Shown piece by piece: positions 38,573 through 47,554 of a DNA stretch of 64,000 bases. The notes beneath the pieces were generated by a model. That model was not told the DNA's origin, made no database searches, and saw only the letters and a list, made by a program, of their open reading frames with translations. The stretch is from NCBI GenBank assembly GCA_026995045.1, contig JALWPK010000037.1, positions 22,649-86,648 on the forward strand, written 5' to 3'. How positions within the stretch are numbered: the first letter of the stretch is position 1; every line of letters starts with the position of its first letter. The position numbers and the translations under genes were made by a program. The DNA comes from Gammaproteobacteria bacterium. Lineage in GTDB: Bacteria; Pseudomonadota; Gammaproteobacteria; SZUA-229.

Positions 38573-38920
38573 ATGAGTTTTTTCATTACCGATGCGCTGG
38601 CTGCAGGCGCGCCTGCCGCTGCCGCCGCCCCCGACCCGCTGGCGTCGCTGATTCTGCCGATTGGCCTGGTTATGCTGTTCTACTTTTTCCTGATTCGCCC
38701 GCAGAGCAAGCGTCACAAGGAACACAAGGCCATGATCGAATCCTTGCAAAAAGGGGAGGAAGTCACCACCACTGGCGGCATACTTGGCAAGGTCACCCAT
38801 GTTGGCGACAGTTTCGTCAGCCTCGATATCGGCAATGACATGATTATCCATGTGCAAAAGCACGCCATTGGCGCGGTGATGCCCAAAGGCACCATCAAAG
38901 ATCTCAACAAACAAAAATAA
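38573..38920 (+). CDS. yajC: preprotein translocase subunit YajC
   Basis: A 115-residue single-pass membrane protein (helix about 24-42, LILPIGLVMLFYFFLIRPQSKR) with the conserved cytoplasmic KGEEVTTTGGILGKV segment. It associates with SecDF and the SecYEG channel. An alanine-rich N-terminal part precedes the helix. 25 bp before secD. Confidence 0.96.
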   Translation: MSFFITDALAAGAPAAAAAPDPLASLILPIGLVMLFYFFLIRPQSKRHKEHKAMIESLQKGEEVTTTGGILGKVTHVGDSFVSLDIGNDMIIHVQKHAIGAVMPKGTIKDLNKQK

Positions 38921-38945
38921 CAAACTCATTCCGGACTAACCCCCC

Positions 38946-40808
38946 ATGTTGAATCAATACCCTCTGTGGAAGTACATCATGCTGGCCGTGGTGCTGGTGG
39001 TGAGCACGATTTATGCGTTGCCGAACATTTATGGTGAAGACCCGGCGCTGCAAATCTCGCACCGCAGTCATGCGCTGATTGAAGACGATCGCAACAGCAT
39101 CGAGAACACGCTGAAAACAGCGCTCGCCGACAAGGCGGCTGATATCAAAAGCGTCGATCTGATCGAAGGCAAGCTGCTGGTTCGGTTTAATAACACTGAA
39201 ACCCAGCTGGTCGCCAAGGAAAAACTGAAAACAGCGCTCAGCAAGGACTATCTGGTCGCACTGAATCTGGCGCCGGCCACGCCGGAGTGGCTGCGCGCAT
39301 TGGGGGCGGCGCCGATGTATCTGGGCCTGGACTTGCGGGGCGGTGTGCACTTCCTGATGGAAGTGGATATGGACGCCGCCATCAAACGCATGCAGGAAAC
39401 CTTGGTGTCGGATATGCGCAGCTACATGCGTGGTGAAAAGATTCGTTATCGTGGCGTGCGCAAGGAAGGCGACAGCATTCTGATTCGCTTTAATGATGCG
39501 GCGGTGATGGAGACGGCCTACACCAAGCTGCGTCGCCAGTTCCCGCAACTGGCATTCACCAAGCTTGAAGATGAAATGCAGTTGCAGGCCAAACTGACTG
39601 AACAGGCCATTCGCGACGAGAAAAAATCCGCCTTGCAACAAAACATCATTACCCTGCGCAATCGCGTCAACGAACTCGGCGTTGCTGAGCCGGTGATTCA
39701 GCAGCAGGGTGATTCGCGTATCGTCGTGCAATTGCCAGGCATACAGGACACCGCCACAGCGAAGAAAATACTGGGCGCCACCGCCACGCTGGAATTCCGG
39801 CTGACACACGGCGCGCTGGCTGACTGGATGGACGCCGAGGAAAGCGGACGCGTGCCGGTCAACGCACTGCTATATCACGAGCGCAACGGCGACCCGGTGT
39901 TGCTCAAGCGTCGCGTGATTGTCACCGGCGACCAGATCAACGACGCCGCCGCCACCTTTGATACACAGCAGGGCGTGCCCGCCGTCAGTGTGCGCCTGAA
40001 CGGCATTGGCGCGAAAAAGATGGGAGAAACCACGCGCGAAAATGTCGGTAAGCCGATGGCGGTAGTGTTCATTGAAAACAAGGTTGAAACCCGCACTGTC
40101 GATGGCAAGCAGGTTAAAAAGCGCATCACTACCAAGGAAGTGATTAACGTTTCCACCATTCGCGAGCAGTTCAGCGCGCGTTTCCAGATAACCGGGCTGG
40201 AATCGCAGGAAGCCCACGACCTGGCGCTGTTGCTGCGCGCCGGCTCGTTGCGTGCGCCGGTCGAAATCATCGAAGAACGCACCATCGGCCCCAGTCTCGG
40301 TCATGACAACATCAAGCAGGGGTTTGAGTCGGTTGTCATCGGCTTCATTCTGGTGCTGATTTTCATGGCGGTGTACTACAAGGGCTTTGGCATGATTGCC
40401 AATGTCGCGTTGACCTTCAACCTGATTATCATGGTGGCGGTGTTGTCAATTCTGCAGGCGACGCTGACCTTGCCGGGCATCGCCGGCATCGTGCTCACCG
40501 TCGGCATGGCGGTGGACGCCAATGTGCTGATATTCGAACGCATACGCGAGGAGCTGCGGCTTGGCAATTCACCGCAGGCCAGCATACACGCCGGTTATGA
40601 AAAGGCATTCAGCACCATTACCGACGCCAACGTCACCACCTTGATTGCCGCCATTGTGCTGTTCAGTCTGGGCACTGGCCCGATCAAGGGTTTCGCCGTG
40701 ACCCTAACCATTGGCATTATTACCTCAATGTTCACCGCCATCGTTGGTACGCGCGCGCTGGTGAATTGGCTCTATGGCAACAAACAAATCAAAAAGCTCT
40801 CCATCTAA
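38946..40808 (+). CDS. secD: protein translocase subunit SecD
   Basis: A 620-residue RND-type membrane protein that uses the proton gradient to pull exported proteins. One N-terminal helix is followed by a large periplasmic domain with DLRGGVHFLMEVD, and five further helices start near residue 455 (DNIKQGFESVVIGFILV, GIAGIVLTVGMAVDANVLIFERIREE). The Asp/Arg residues of the proton relay in VGMAVDANVLIFERIREEL are conserved. Precedes secF by 31 bp. Confidence 0.97.
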   Translation: MLNQYPLWKYIMLAVVLVVSTIYALPNIYGEDPALQISHRSHALIEDDRNSIENTLKTALADKAADIKSVDLIEGKLLVRFNNTETQLVAKEKLKTALSKDYLVALNLAPATPEWLRALGAAPMYLGLDLRGGVHFLMEVDMDAAIKRMQETLVSDMRSYMRGEKIRYRGVRKEGDSILIRFNDAAVMETAYTKLRRQFPQLAFTKLEDEMQLQAKLTEQAIRDEKKSALQQNIITLRNRVNELGVAEPVIQQQGDSRIVVQLPGIQDTATAKKILGATATLEFRLTHGALADWMDAEESGRVPVNALLYHERNGDPVLLKRRVIVTGDQINDAAATFDTQQGVPAVSVRLNGIGAKKMGETTRENVGKPMAVVFIENKVETRTVDGKQVKKRITTKEVINVSTIREQFSARFQITGLESQEAHDLALLLRAGSLRAPVEIIEERTIGPSLGHDNIKQGFESVVIGFILVLIFMAVYYKGFGMIANVALTFNLIIMVAVLSILQATLTLPGIAGIVLTVGMAVDANVLIFERIREELRLGNSPQASIHAGYEKAFSTITDANVTTLIAAIVLFSLGTGPIKGFAVTLTIGIITSMFTAIVGTRALVNWLYGNKQIKKLSI

Positions 40809-40839
40809 GTGTTGGAGAGCTCGACAGGAAACAGACAAA

Positions 40840-41775
40840 ATGAAATTACTTGGCAAAAAAACAGATATCGATTTCATGGGCAAACGCAAGTTTGCGCTGG
40901 CGTTTTCACTCCTGTTAATCATCGTATCTCTGCTCAGTGTAGCGACGCGCGGTCTCAACCTCGGCGTCGACTTTACCGGCGGTTTTTTGATTGAGGTGGG
41001 CTATGAGCAGGATGTCGAGCTGGATTCGGTGCGTTCGGCGCTGGCGAAAAACGGTTTTGATGATGCGCTGGTGCAGCATTTTGGCTCCGCCAAAGATGTG
41101 TTGATCCGGATTGCGCCGCGCGCGGATATCAACAAGGCGCATGTCAGTGACAAGGTGCTGGAAATCTTGCGTCAGGCCAGCGACCAGACAGTCGAGATGC
41201 GGCGCGTGGAGTTTGTAGGCCCGCAGGTTGGCGAGGAACTTCGCGACCAGGGCGGGCTGGCGATGCTGATCGCGCTGGGTTGTATTCTGGTGTATGTGGG
41301 TTTCCGCTTTCAGTTCAAATCCGCGTTGGGGGCCATTCTTGCGCTGGTGCACGACGTCATCATCACTGTTGGCGCATTTTCCATCTTGCAGCTGGATTTT
41401 GATTTGAGCGTGCTGGCGGCGATTCTGGCGGTAATCGGTTATTCACTGAATGATACTGTGGTGGTGCTCGACCGCATACGTGAAACGTTTCGCAATGTGC
41501 GCAAAAAGTCGCCGGTTGAAATTCTTAACCTGTCCATCAACCAGACCCTGTCTCGCACCTTGATGACTTCGTTAACCACCTTGCTGGTATTGATTGCGCT
41601 GTTTTTCCTTGGCGGCGGAGTGATTCACGGATTTGCCTTTGCGCTGATAATCGGCGTGTTCATAGGCACCTATTCATCAATTTATGTCGCCAGCAGCACG
41701 CTGATGTTGATGAATATCAAAAAACAGGATTTCCTGGTGGAAGCCAAAACCGAAGTGGTGGATGACAGGCCCTGA
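40840..41775 (+). CDS. secF: protein translocase subunit SecF
   Basis: A 311-residue partner of SecD. It contains NLGVDFTGGFLIEV, the periplasmic domain and the six-helix region with IGYSLNDTVVVLDRIRE and TLMTSLTTLLVLIALF. ATG 40840 has AGGA upstream and is chosen over an in-frame upstream start at 40774 that lies inside secD. A bidirectional terminator follows. Confidence 0.97.
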   Translation: MKLLGKKTDIDFMGKRKFALAFSLLLIIVSLLSVATRGLNLGVDFTGGFLIEVGYEQDVELDSVRSALAKNGFDDALVQHFGSAKDVLIRIAPRADINKAHVSDKVLEILRQASDQTVEMRRVEFVGPQVGEELRDQGGLAMLIALGCILVYVGFRFQFKSALGAILALVHDVIITVGAFSILQLDFDLSVLAAILAVIGYSLNDTVVVLDRIRETFRNVRKKSPVEILNLSINQTLSRTLMTSLTTLLVLIALFFLGGGVIHGFAFALIIGVFIGTYSSIYVASSTLMLMNIKKQDFLVEAKTEVVDDRP

Positions 41776-41795
41776 TTCGATTTGCATTCGTACAT

Positions 41796-41826
41796 AAAAA
41801 AGGCGGACATGGTGTCCGCTTTTTTT
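41796..41826. terminator. bidirectional terminator between secF and sco
   Basis: Stem GCGGAC (41803-41808) with GTCCGC (41814-41819), A run before and T run after, so it can end transcription from both secF (plus) and the sco gene (minus, stop at 41846). Confidence 0.9.
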
Positions 41827-41845
41827 ATGTATGAATGTGAGGAAT

Positions 41846-42466
41846 TTATTGCTTGCTGTTCATTACGGTATTGATACTGTGGAGTATACTGTCCACACTG
41901 TGAGGCGGTCGCAGCATGGCCGCCAGGTTGCCATCCGGGTCGAGCAGCAGTAGGTTGGCGCTGTGGTCAACGAGATAGGCGTCACCCGGTTTTTCAGGCG
42001 GCAACGCCATTGCCGCAACGCTCATTTGTGACGCCATCGCCTGCAACATTTTTTCTTCACCGGTGACGCCGATAAAATCCTGGTCAAAATAGCGCACATA
42101 CTCGCCAATCAATTCAGCATTGTCGCGTTTGGGGTCGACAGATACGAATATCACTTGCGGAAAGTCGGTGGCCTGTTTTTTGGCGGCGGCAATAGTGCTC
42201 AGCGTGGTGGGACAGATATCCGGACAGTTGGTGTAACCGTAAAACAGTAGGCTCCAGTGCCCGATTAAATCCTGTTTGGTGAAAGCTTCGCCATTGTCAC
42301 GCAGTAATTCGGGCACACCAATTTTACGCGGCGTTTTGAGTACAAACCCCCGTATGTTGGCGCTTGCAGCATTCTCTGTCGCCGGGTTGGTCCCGTGCTG
42401 GCCAAACCAGTAGCCGGCCGTGATGGCGGCAACAGCGGCGATAGTAAGTATGAGTTTGTTATTCAT
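41846..42466 (-). CDS. SCO1/SenC family copper chaperone
   Basis: A 206-residue membrane-anchored protein with a thioredoxin fold, expected to deliver copper to the CuA site of oxidase subunit II. An N-terminal anchor (LILTIAAVAAITAGYWFG) precedes the domain; the copper ligands are the CPDICP motif (CxxxC) and the distal histidine in AYLVDHS. Last gene of the oxidase assembly cluster, 1 bp from ctaB on the same strand. Confidence 0.93.
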   Translation of the reverse strand: MNNKLILTIAAVAAITAGYWFGQHGTNPATENAASANIRGFVLKTPRKIGVPELLRDNGEAFTKQDLIGHWSLLFYGYTNCPDICPTTLSTIAAAKKQATDFPQVIFVSVDPKRDNAELIGEYVRYFDQDFIGVTGEEKMLQAMASQMSVAAMALPPEKPGDAYLVDHSANLLLLDPDGNLAAMLRPPHSVDSILHSINTVMNSKQ

Positions 42467-43372
42467 TTATTGCAGCGCCGGGTAGATCGGGAAATAGTGG
42501 TCAACCACCATGGCGATGAACAGCAGCATCAGATAATTGATGGAATACACAAAGGTGCGGATTGCCGTGTTGGGTTTTTCGGCGAACATCAGTTTAAGCA
42601 CCATATAGAGAAAATAACCACCCAGCAGCAAGGCCGAGAGCAGATAAATCAAACCCGCCATCAACGCTAGATAGGGCAGTATGGTGACCAGAATCATCAA
42701 TATGGTGTAGGCCAGTATGGCGTATTTGGTAAATTCCACGCCGTGCGTCACCGGCAGCATCGGCAGGTTGACTTTGGCGTAGTCATCGCGCCGGTGAATC
42801 GCCAGCGCCCAGAAATGCGGCGGTGTCCAGGTGAAAATAATCAGCACCATCAGCAAACCTTCGGCATCGATACTGTTGGTAACCGAGGTCCAGCCCAGCA
42901 ATGGCGGGGTAGCGCCGGCCAGTCCGCCAATCACAATATTTTGCGGCGTGGCCTTTTTCAGAAACATGGTATAGATAACGGCATAACCAATCATGCTGGC
43001 GAAAGTCAGGACGGCGGTGAGCATGTTGACCCAGGCGGTGAGTATGAACATGGATGCCGAGGCCAGTATGATGGCGAACATGAAAGCGTTCTGACATGAT
43101 ACCTTGCCTTGCGGCAGGGCGCGGCCCTCTGTGCGCGCCATTTTGGCGTCGCTTTCCCATTCCACTATCTGGTTGATCACCGCGCCGGCCGCCGCCGCCA
43201 GACCAATCCCCAGTGTGGATGTGACCAGGGTAAACAGTGAAATCTCGCCTGGCGGGCTGGCCATCACCACGCCTACAACGGATGTCAGCAGTAACAGCGC
43301 CACCACCTTGGGTTTGGTCAGTGAAAAGTATTCTTTCCACAGCGGACGGCTGGATTCAATGGCAACGGTCAT
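42467..43372 (-). CDS. ctaB: protohaem IX farnesyltransferase (haem O synthase)
   Basis: A 301-residue polytopic membrane prenyltransferase that converts haem B to haem O. The first acidic motif region reads INQIVEWESDAKMARTEGRALP, in which the usual N-x3-D-x3-D appears as N-x3-E-x3-D and RPLP as RALP; the family identity is nonetheless clear from ATPQNIVIGGLAGATPPLLGW and RRDDYAKVNLPMLPV. It works with the haem A synthase encoded next to it, supplying haem A to the oxidase. Confidence 0.94.
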   Translation of the reverse strand: MTVAIESSRPLWKEYFSLTKPKVVALLLLTSVVGVVMASPPGEISLFTLVTSTLGIGLAAAAGAVINQIVEWESDAKMARTEGRALPQGKVSCQNAFMFAIILASASMFILTAWVNMLTAVLTFASMIGYAVIYTMFLKKATPQNIVIGGLAGATPPLLGWTSVTNSIDAEGLLMVLIIFTWTPPHFWALAIHRRDDYAKVNLPMLPVTHGVEFTKYAILAYTILMILVTILPYLALMAGLIYLLSALLLGGYFLYMVLKLMFAEKPNTAIRTFVYSINYLMLLFIAMVVDHYFPIYPALQ

Positions 43373-43374
43373 GG

Positions 43375-44364
43375 TCAGCGCTCGCTTCGTTGGCCAAGTG
43401 TATGAAAAGTGTAGACAAGACTAAGCAGCAGCAGGGCGGCGACGCCATTGTGCGCAACCGCAACCGGCAGTGGCAACGAGAACAGCACATTGCTGACGCC
43501 AAGGCTGACCTGCGCAATCAGCACCAGCATCAACCATGCCGCCAGCTTTTTGTGGCCCGCTTTCATCAGTCTGACATGCAGCATAATCACAAACAGAGTG
43601 GCAATCAATGCTCCCAACCGATGCAGCCAGTGAATGGTGACGCGCGCGGCATTATCAAGATGCCCCCCCAGATAATTGTTTACCCCGTCGGTGGCGATGG
43701 TGAACGCGCCAGCGAAATCAAGCGGCGGAATCCAGTTGCCCTGGCAGGTGGGAAAATCCGTGCAGATAATGGCGGCATAATTGGCGCTGGTCCAGCCGCC
43801 CAGTGTAATCTGCGCAAACACAATGGCAAGCGTCAGCAGGGCAAAGTTGCGCAGTGAACTTGCGCTTGCCGGTGTATTGTTATCACGAAGCTTGAGAAAC
43901 AGCAGCAGCAACAGCGCCAGCGTGGTGAATCCGCCAAGCAAATGCCCCATGACCACCACGGGCAACAGTCCCAGCGTGACCGTCCACATGCCCAGCGCAG
44001 CCTGAAACACCACCAGGCCAAGCAGCAACATTGGCAGCAGCACAGGCTGGTCGTGCCGTGATCGATTTTTGATTGCGAGCATCGCCAGCGCCAGTATCAG
44101 TAGTCCCAGTGTGCCGGCGAAGTAACGATGAATCATCTCCGGCCAGGCCTTGTGGGTTTCCACCGGCGCGTGCGGGAAGGCGGCTTCGGCAATGGCGATT
44201 TCTTCCTGCGTCTGCGGCACATCGAAGAATCCGTAACAGGTTGGCCAGTCCGGACATCCCAGACCGGCATCGACCAGACGGGTATAGGCGCCAAGCAGCA
44301 CCACTACTGCGGCAAAGCCGACAGCGAACAGGGCCAGGCGATAGCTGAATGTGTGTTTAACCAA
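43375..44364 (-). CDS. ctaA: haem A synthase (COX15/CtaA)
   Basis: A 329-residue membrane protein with eight predicted helices that oxidises haem O to haem A. Visible: RLVDAGLGCPDWPTCYG near the first helix, conserved histidines in MIHRYFAGTLG, VMGHLLGGF and TIHWLHRLGA, and VAHNGVAALL near the end. It overlaps the upstream Sco-like gene by 8 bp and is 2 bp from ctaB, so translation is probably coupled. Confidence 0.95.
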   Translation of the reverse strand: MVKHTFSYRLALFAVGFAAVVVLLGAYTRLVDAGLGCPDWPTCYGFFDVPQTQEEIAIAEAAFPHAPVETHKAWPEMIHRYFAGTLGLLILALAMLAIKNRSRHDQPVLLPMLLLGLVVFQAALGMWTVTLGLLPVVVMGHLLGGFTTLALLLLLFLKLRDNNTPASASSLRNFALLTLAIVFAQITLGGWTSANYAAIICTDFPTCQGNWIPPLDFAGAFTIATDGVNNYLGGHLDNAARVTIHWLHRLGALIATLFVIMLHVRLMKAGHKKLAAWLMLVLIAQVSLGVSNVLFSLPLPVAVAHNGVAALLLLSLVYTFHTLGQRSER

Positions 44365-44977
44365 TTTGCGATACCTTGAAGAGCTTGTTCAAATCCTTGA
44401 TGATGAGCTTGGGATTGAGCTGGGGGGGAAAGCTCATCATGATATTACCCAGCGGGTCAACTAGGAAAATGTTGTTGGCGTCTGCGTGGCGCCGGGTTGG
44501 CGCCAGGGCTTTCTGTGCGATATCCGGTTTGCCATAGCTGCGTATGGTGGCGGGAAAGTCCACTTGCAACGCGGTTTCAAACGACTCACTGGCAGGTTGC
44601 AGATGCACCACCATGTGCCGCAGGCGATAGGCGTGCTTGCCAACCGCCTTGTTTATCTGACGCATGTTGATCAGGGCGTTGCTGCATGCGGCGTCGCAGT
44701 CCGCCCAGGTAAACAGCATCATATGCCATTTGTGTTCGAGCGCGTCGCGGGTAAACGCCTTGCCGTTTTTGCCGGTGAGCTGAAGCCGGTCAAAATCGAC
44801 GACGGGCTGTAACAGATCGCCATTGTTGCTGAATGACTCGATGTCGCCAAAAAAATACAGCATATAGGCGCCGACCACAGGCGCAGCGAAGATCAGGATA
44901 ACAAACCACAGAGTATAGGGATTCCTGTTAGCCGGCGATGGTGTTGGTGGGGATGGGTTGCTTGTCGTGTTACTCAT
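44357..44977 (-). CDS. Sco-like membrane protein of the oxidase cluster
   Basis: A 206-residue protein with a proline-rich cytoplasmic start, one membrane helix (about 23-42) and a periplasmic thioredoxin-like domain. The domain keeps a CxxxC motif (ADCDAACSNAL) at the place of the Sco copper ligands, and ends with a NIFLVDPLGNIMMSF strand, but the distal Sco histidine is not evident. Such genes commonly sit between surf1 and ctaA in oxidase clusters, usually labelled hypothetical. A copper or thiol role in oxidase assembly is likely but inferred. Confidence 0.8.
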   Translation of the reverse strand: MSNTTSNPSPPTPSPANRNPYTLWFVILIFAAPVVGAYMLYFFGDIESFSNNGDLLQPVVDFDRLQLTGKNGKAFTRDALEHKWHMMLFTWADCDAACSNALINMRQINKAVGKHAYRLRHMVVHLQPASESFETALQVDFPATIRSYGKPDIAQKALAPTRRHADANNIFLVDPLGNIMMSFPPQLNPKLIIKDLNKLFKVSQIG

Positions 44978-44980
44978 GTT

Positions 44981-45778
44981 TTACCTTGTAGAATTCTGTT
45001 CGGTTGCTGTCTGTCCCGTATTCAGTTTTCGGGTATTCACCACGATATATATCACCAGCAGCGCAACCGACATGGCGAACCACTGGAAGGCATAGCCGGT
45101 ATTTTTGGCGCTGTTCAAATTGATTGAAGGATACTCGCGATAATAGCCGTAGTCGGCGCCCGGTTTCAGCCAGACTATTTTATCCTGTAACGGGTAGCCT
45201 GACATGGCGCTGAGCTCTTCAATGTCGAGATATTGCAGCACCACCGGCCAGCTGCCGCCCTTGTGCAGGTTGTCCGCCAGCACCACGCCTTTTTCCGGTG
45301 GTGCGTCTATCAGGCCGGTGAGGCTAACCGGCTGGTCTGTGACGCTGACATCCGGCAGATCCTGGCGTGTGCGTCCCAGCGGCAGCCAGCCACGGTTAAT
45401 CAACAGCACATCGCCGCTGTCCGTGATGAAAGGGGTGTAGACATTATACCCTGAGCGACCCTTGACGATTCGATTGTCATGCAAAAACTGGTGTTTGCTG
45501 TCGAAATGGCCATGCAGTCTGACGGGCAGGTATTTCCATTGCTCGGCCTTGTCAGGCAACAGATACCAGTCGATTGGGGCCAAATCCTTGCGCGCAGCGA
45601 CGGTTTTCTCCAGATTGGCGCGATATTCACCTTTCTCCCATTGCCACTGCCCCATCCACAGCATAATGTAAAGCAGGGCGGCGGTCACAATTGTAGTGAT
45701 GACGCCGGGGCTAAATTGGTACAATCCAAATTTGACAGTAAACAATCTGGCGTGCAACAGGGATTTCACGTTGGACAA
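44981..45778 (-). CDS. SURF1 family cytochrome oxidase assembly protein
   Basis: A 265-residue protein with helices near both ends (ITTIVTAALLYIMLWMGQWQW and AFQWFAMSVALLVIYIVV) and the periplasmic SURF1 domain between: YLPVRLHGHFD, SGYNVYTPF, LLINRGWLP. SURF1 helps insert haem A into subunit I. The start used is TTG 45778; no ATG is available before the first helix, and a GTG at 45769 is possible. The start lies 24 bp from the divergent DUF2909 gene. Confidence 0.9.
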   Translation of the reverse strand: MSNVKSLLHARLFTVKFGLYQFSPGVITTIVTAALLYIMLWMGQWQWEKGEYRANLEKTVAARKDLAPIDWYLLPDKAEQWKYLPVRLHGHFDSKHQFLHDNRIVKGRSGYNVYTPFITDSGDVLLINRGWLPLGRTRQDLPDVSVTDQPVSLTGLIDAPPEKGVVLADNLHKGGSWPVVLQYLDIEELSAMSGYPLQDKIVWLKPGADYGYYREYPSINLNSAKNTGYAFQWFAMSVALLVIYIVVNTRKLNTGQTATEQNSTR

Positions 45779-45802
45779 TTCGCTACAGGCGTGGAGATTA
45801 TC

Positions 45803-46009
45803 GTGATATTCAAAGCAATCATTATTGGCTTGCTGTTATTCGTCATATTCAGCATGGGGCAGGCGCTAACCTATCTGATCAAGGATGAAGGCAAAACCGA
45901 CCGTGTCGTCAATGCGTTGACGCGCCGTATCGGCGTCTCCGTGCTGATTTTTATCCTGTTGCTAATAGGACAGGCCGTGGGATTGATACAACCCCACGGC
46001 CTGTCCTGA
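45803..46009 (+). CDS. DUF2909 twin-transmembrane protein
   Basis: A 68-residue membrane protein with two helices (IFKAIIIGLLLFVIFSMGQAL and VSVLIFILLLIGQAVGLI) joined by a short charged loop (KDEGKTDRVVNALTRRI). It matches the DUF2909 family found in cytochrome oxidase clusters. Translation starts at GTG 45803 with GGAG six bases upstream. It is the only plus-strand gene inside the oxidase region, convergent with coxC. Confidence 0.85.
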   Translation: MIFKAIIIGLLLFVIFSMGQALTYLIKDEGKTDRVVNALTRRIGVSVLIFILLLIGQAVGLIQPHGLS

Positions 46010-46030
46010 TGCTGGATTTTACTGCTGGTT

Positions 46031-46906
46031 TTACAGCCAGTAAACAAAGATAAACAGTCCCAGCCAGACCACATCCACAAAATGCCAGTACCATGCAACC
46101 GCTTCAAATGCGAAGTGGTTCTCGGGCGTGAAGTGGCCTTTGATAGCGCGGATCAGCATGACAATCAGCATGGTCGTACCCATGGTGACATGGAATCCGT
46201 GGAAACCTGTCAGCATGAAGAACGTGCTGCCATAAATGCCTGAATCCAGCGTCAGTCCCATTTCGTTGTATGCATGTATATATTCCTCAGCCTGAAAGGC
46301 CAGGAAGGTAATGCCCAGCGCGACAGTCGCCGCCAGCCACATCACCAGGCCCTTGCGGTTATTGGCGCGTAGCGCATGGTGTGCAATGGTCACGGTGACG
46401 CTGGAAGCCAGCAGGATAGCGGTGTTGACGGCAGGCAGTCCCCATGCGCCCATCTTTTCGGCTGGAGCAACATACTTGGTATTGTCCGGGTTGCTCAACA
46501 CAGGCCAGATGGCTTCGAATGTCGGCCACAGATACTCGTGTGTGGCGGCATTATTGCCAGCGCCACCGAGCCACTGCGTCGCAAATATCCTTGCATAGAA
46601 CAATGCGCCGAAGAATGCAGCAAAGAACATGACTTCCGAGAAAATAAACCACAACATACCGATGCGGAACGAGCGGTCAACCTGCTCATTGTAATTGCCG
46701 GCCATGGATTCGTTGATAACGGCGCCAAACCAGCCGAAGAACAGGTAGGCAATCAGCAGAAAGCCGACCGGTAGCAGGATGTTCAATTCTCCTGCGTGGA
46801 TTGTATTGACTGCACCAATAACTGTTGTAGTTAACGCAATGGTACCAACCAGTGGCCATTTGCTTGGTTCAGGAATGTAATATTCGCCATGATTTGTTGT
46901 GGACAT
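46031..46906 (-). CDS. coxC: cytochrome c oxidase subunit III
   Basis: A 291-residue seven-helix membrane subunit. Typical text: YYIPEPSKWPLVG, SEVMFFAAFFGALFYAR, NTAILLASSVTVTIAHHAL, FHGFHVTMGTTMLIV and the terminal HFAFEAVAWYWHFVDVVWLGLFIFVYW. Supports stable turnover of subunit I. Third structural gene of the operon after ctaG. Confidence 0.97.
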   Translation of the reverse strand: MSTTNHGEYYIPEPSKWPLVGTIALTTTVIGAVNTIHAGELNILLPVGFLLIAYLFFGWFGAVINESMAGNYNEQVDRSFRIGMLWFIFSEVMFFAAFFGALFYARIFATQWLGGAGNNAATHEYLWPTFEAIWPVLSNPDNTKYVAPAEKMGAWGLPAVNTAILLASSVTVTIAHHALRANNRKGLVMWLAATVALGITFLAFQAEEYIHAYNEMGLTLDSGIYGSTFFMLTGFHGFHVTMGTTMLIVMLIRAIKGHFTPENHFAFEAVAWYWHFVDVVWLGLFIFVYWL

Positions 46907-46951
46907 TGTTATATTTCCTGGTTTTTATCGACTAAAGTTTATGTAAATTGT

Positions 46952-47524
46952 TTATCTGGAAAGCGCCAGCGGAGCGCCGTTGGTTCCCGGTTTAACAAAA
47001 AATGTATAAGAAAGTGAAATGGTTTTGACGTCTTTCGGCAACTCCGGGTCTACGACAAACACAACCGGCATGTTTTTCACTTCGCCAGGCTCCAGTTTTT
47101 GTTCAGTAAAACAGAAACATTCTGTTTTCTGGAAGTAAGTGGCGGCGAGACCAGGAGCCACACTGGGAACCGCGTTCCCGGTTATCGCTGTTTCGGCTTT
47201 ATTGTGCGCGACATATTCAATGCGCGTTGGCTGACCTGGATGCACTTTGATTGCTTTCGTCAAGGGTTTGAAATCCCAGGGCATGCTCCCATTCAGGTTG
47301 GCGACAAACTCGACCGTGATTTCCCGCGATTCATCCACTTTCATTTCCTCTGAAAGCGTGACCTTGTCGCCGGTTTTGCCATTGATGCCGGTAACGTCGC
47401 AAAATACGTCATACAGAGGCACCAGCGCAAAACCGAAACCGAACATGCCGACAACGATTAACAGCAGGCGAGTGATAACACGTTTGTTATCACTCGCGTC
47501 ACTGTTTTTGCTGTTCGTATTCAA
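46952..47524 (-). CDS. ctaG: cytochrome c oxidase assembly protein CtaG/COX11
   Basis: A 190-residue protein with one membrane helix (about 20-40) and a periplasmic immunoglobulin-like domain that delivers copper to the CuB site of subunit I. The copper motif is KTECFCFTEQKLEPGE (CFCF), and the DKVTLSEEMKVDESREITVEF and MPVVFVVDPELP strands match. Located between coxA and coxC, the usual order. Confidence 0.95.
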   Translation of the reverse strand: MNTNSKNSDASDNKRVITRLLLIVVGMFGFGFALVPLYDVFCDVTGINGKTGDKVTLSEEMKVDESREITVEFVANLNGSMPWDFKPLTKAIKVHPGQPTRIEYVAHNKAETAITGNAVPSVAPGLAATYFQKTECFCFTEQKLEPGEVKNMPVVFVVDPELPKDVKTISLSYTFFVKPGTNGAPLALSR

Positions 47525-47554
47525 ATCAACTGCCCGGTTCGGGTTGATGGCCGA

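Noticed and set aside
45479..45802. N-terminal extension of the DUF2909 gene
   Set aside because: It runs antisense through SURF1; the GTG at 45803 has a good ribosome binding site and gives the normal family length.
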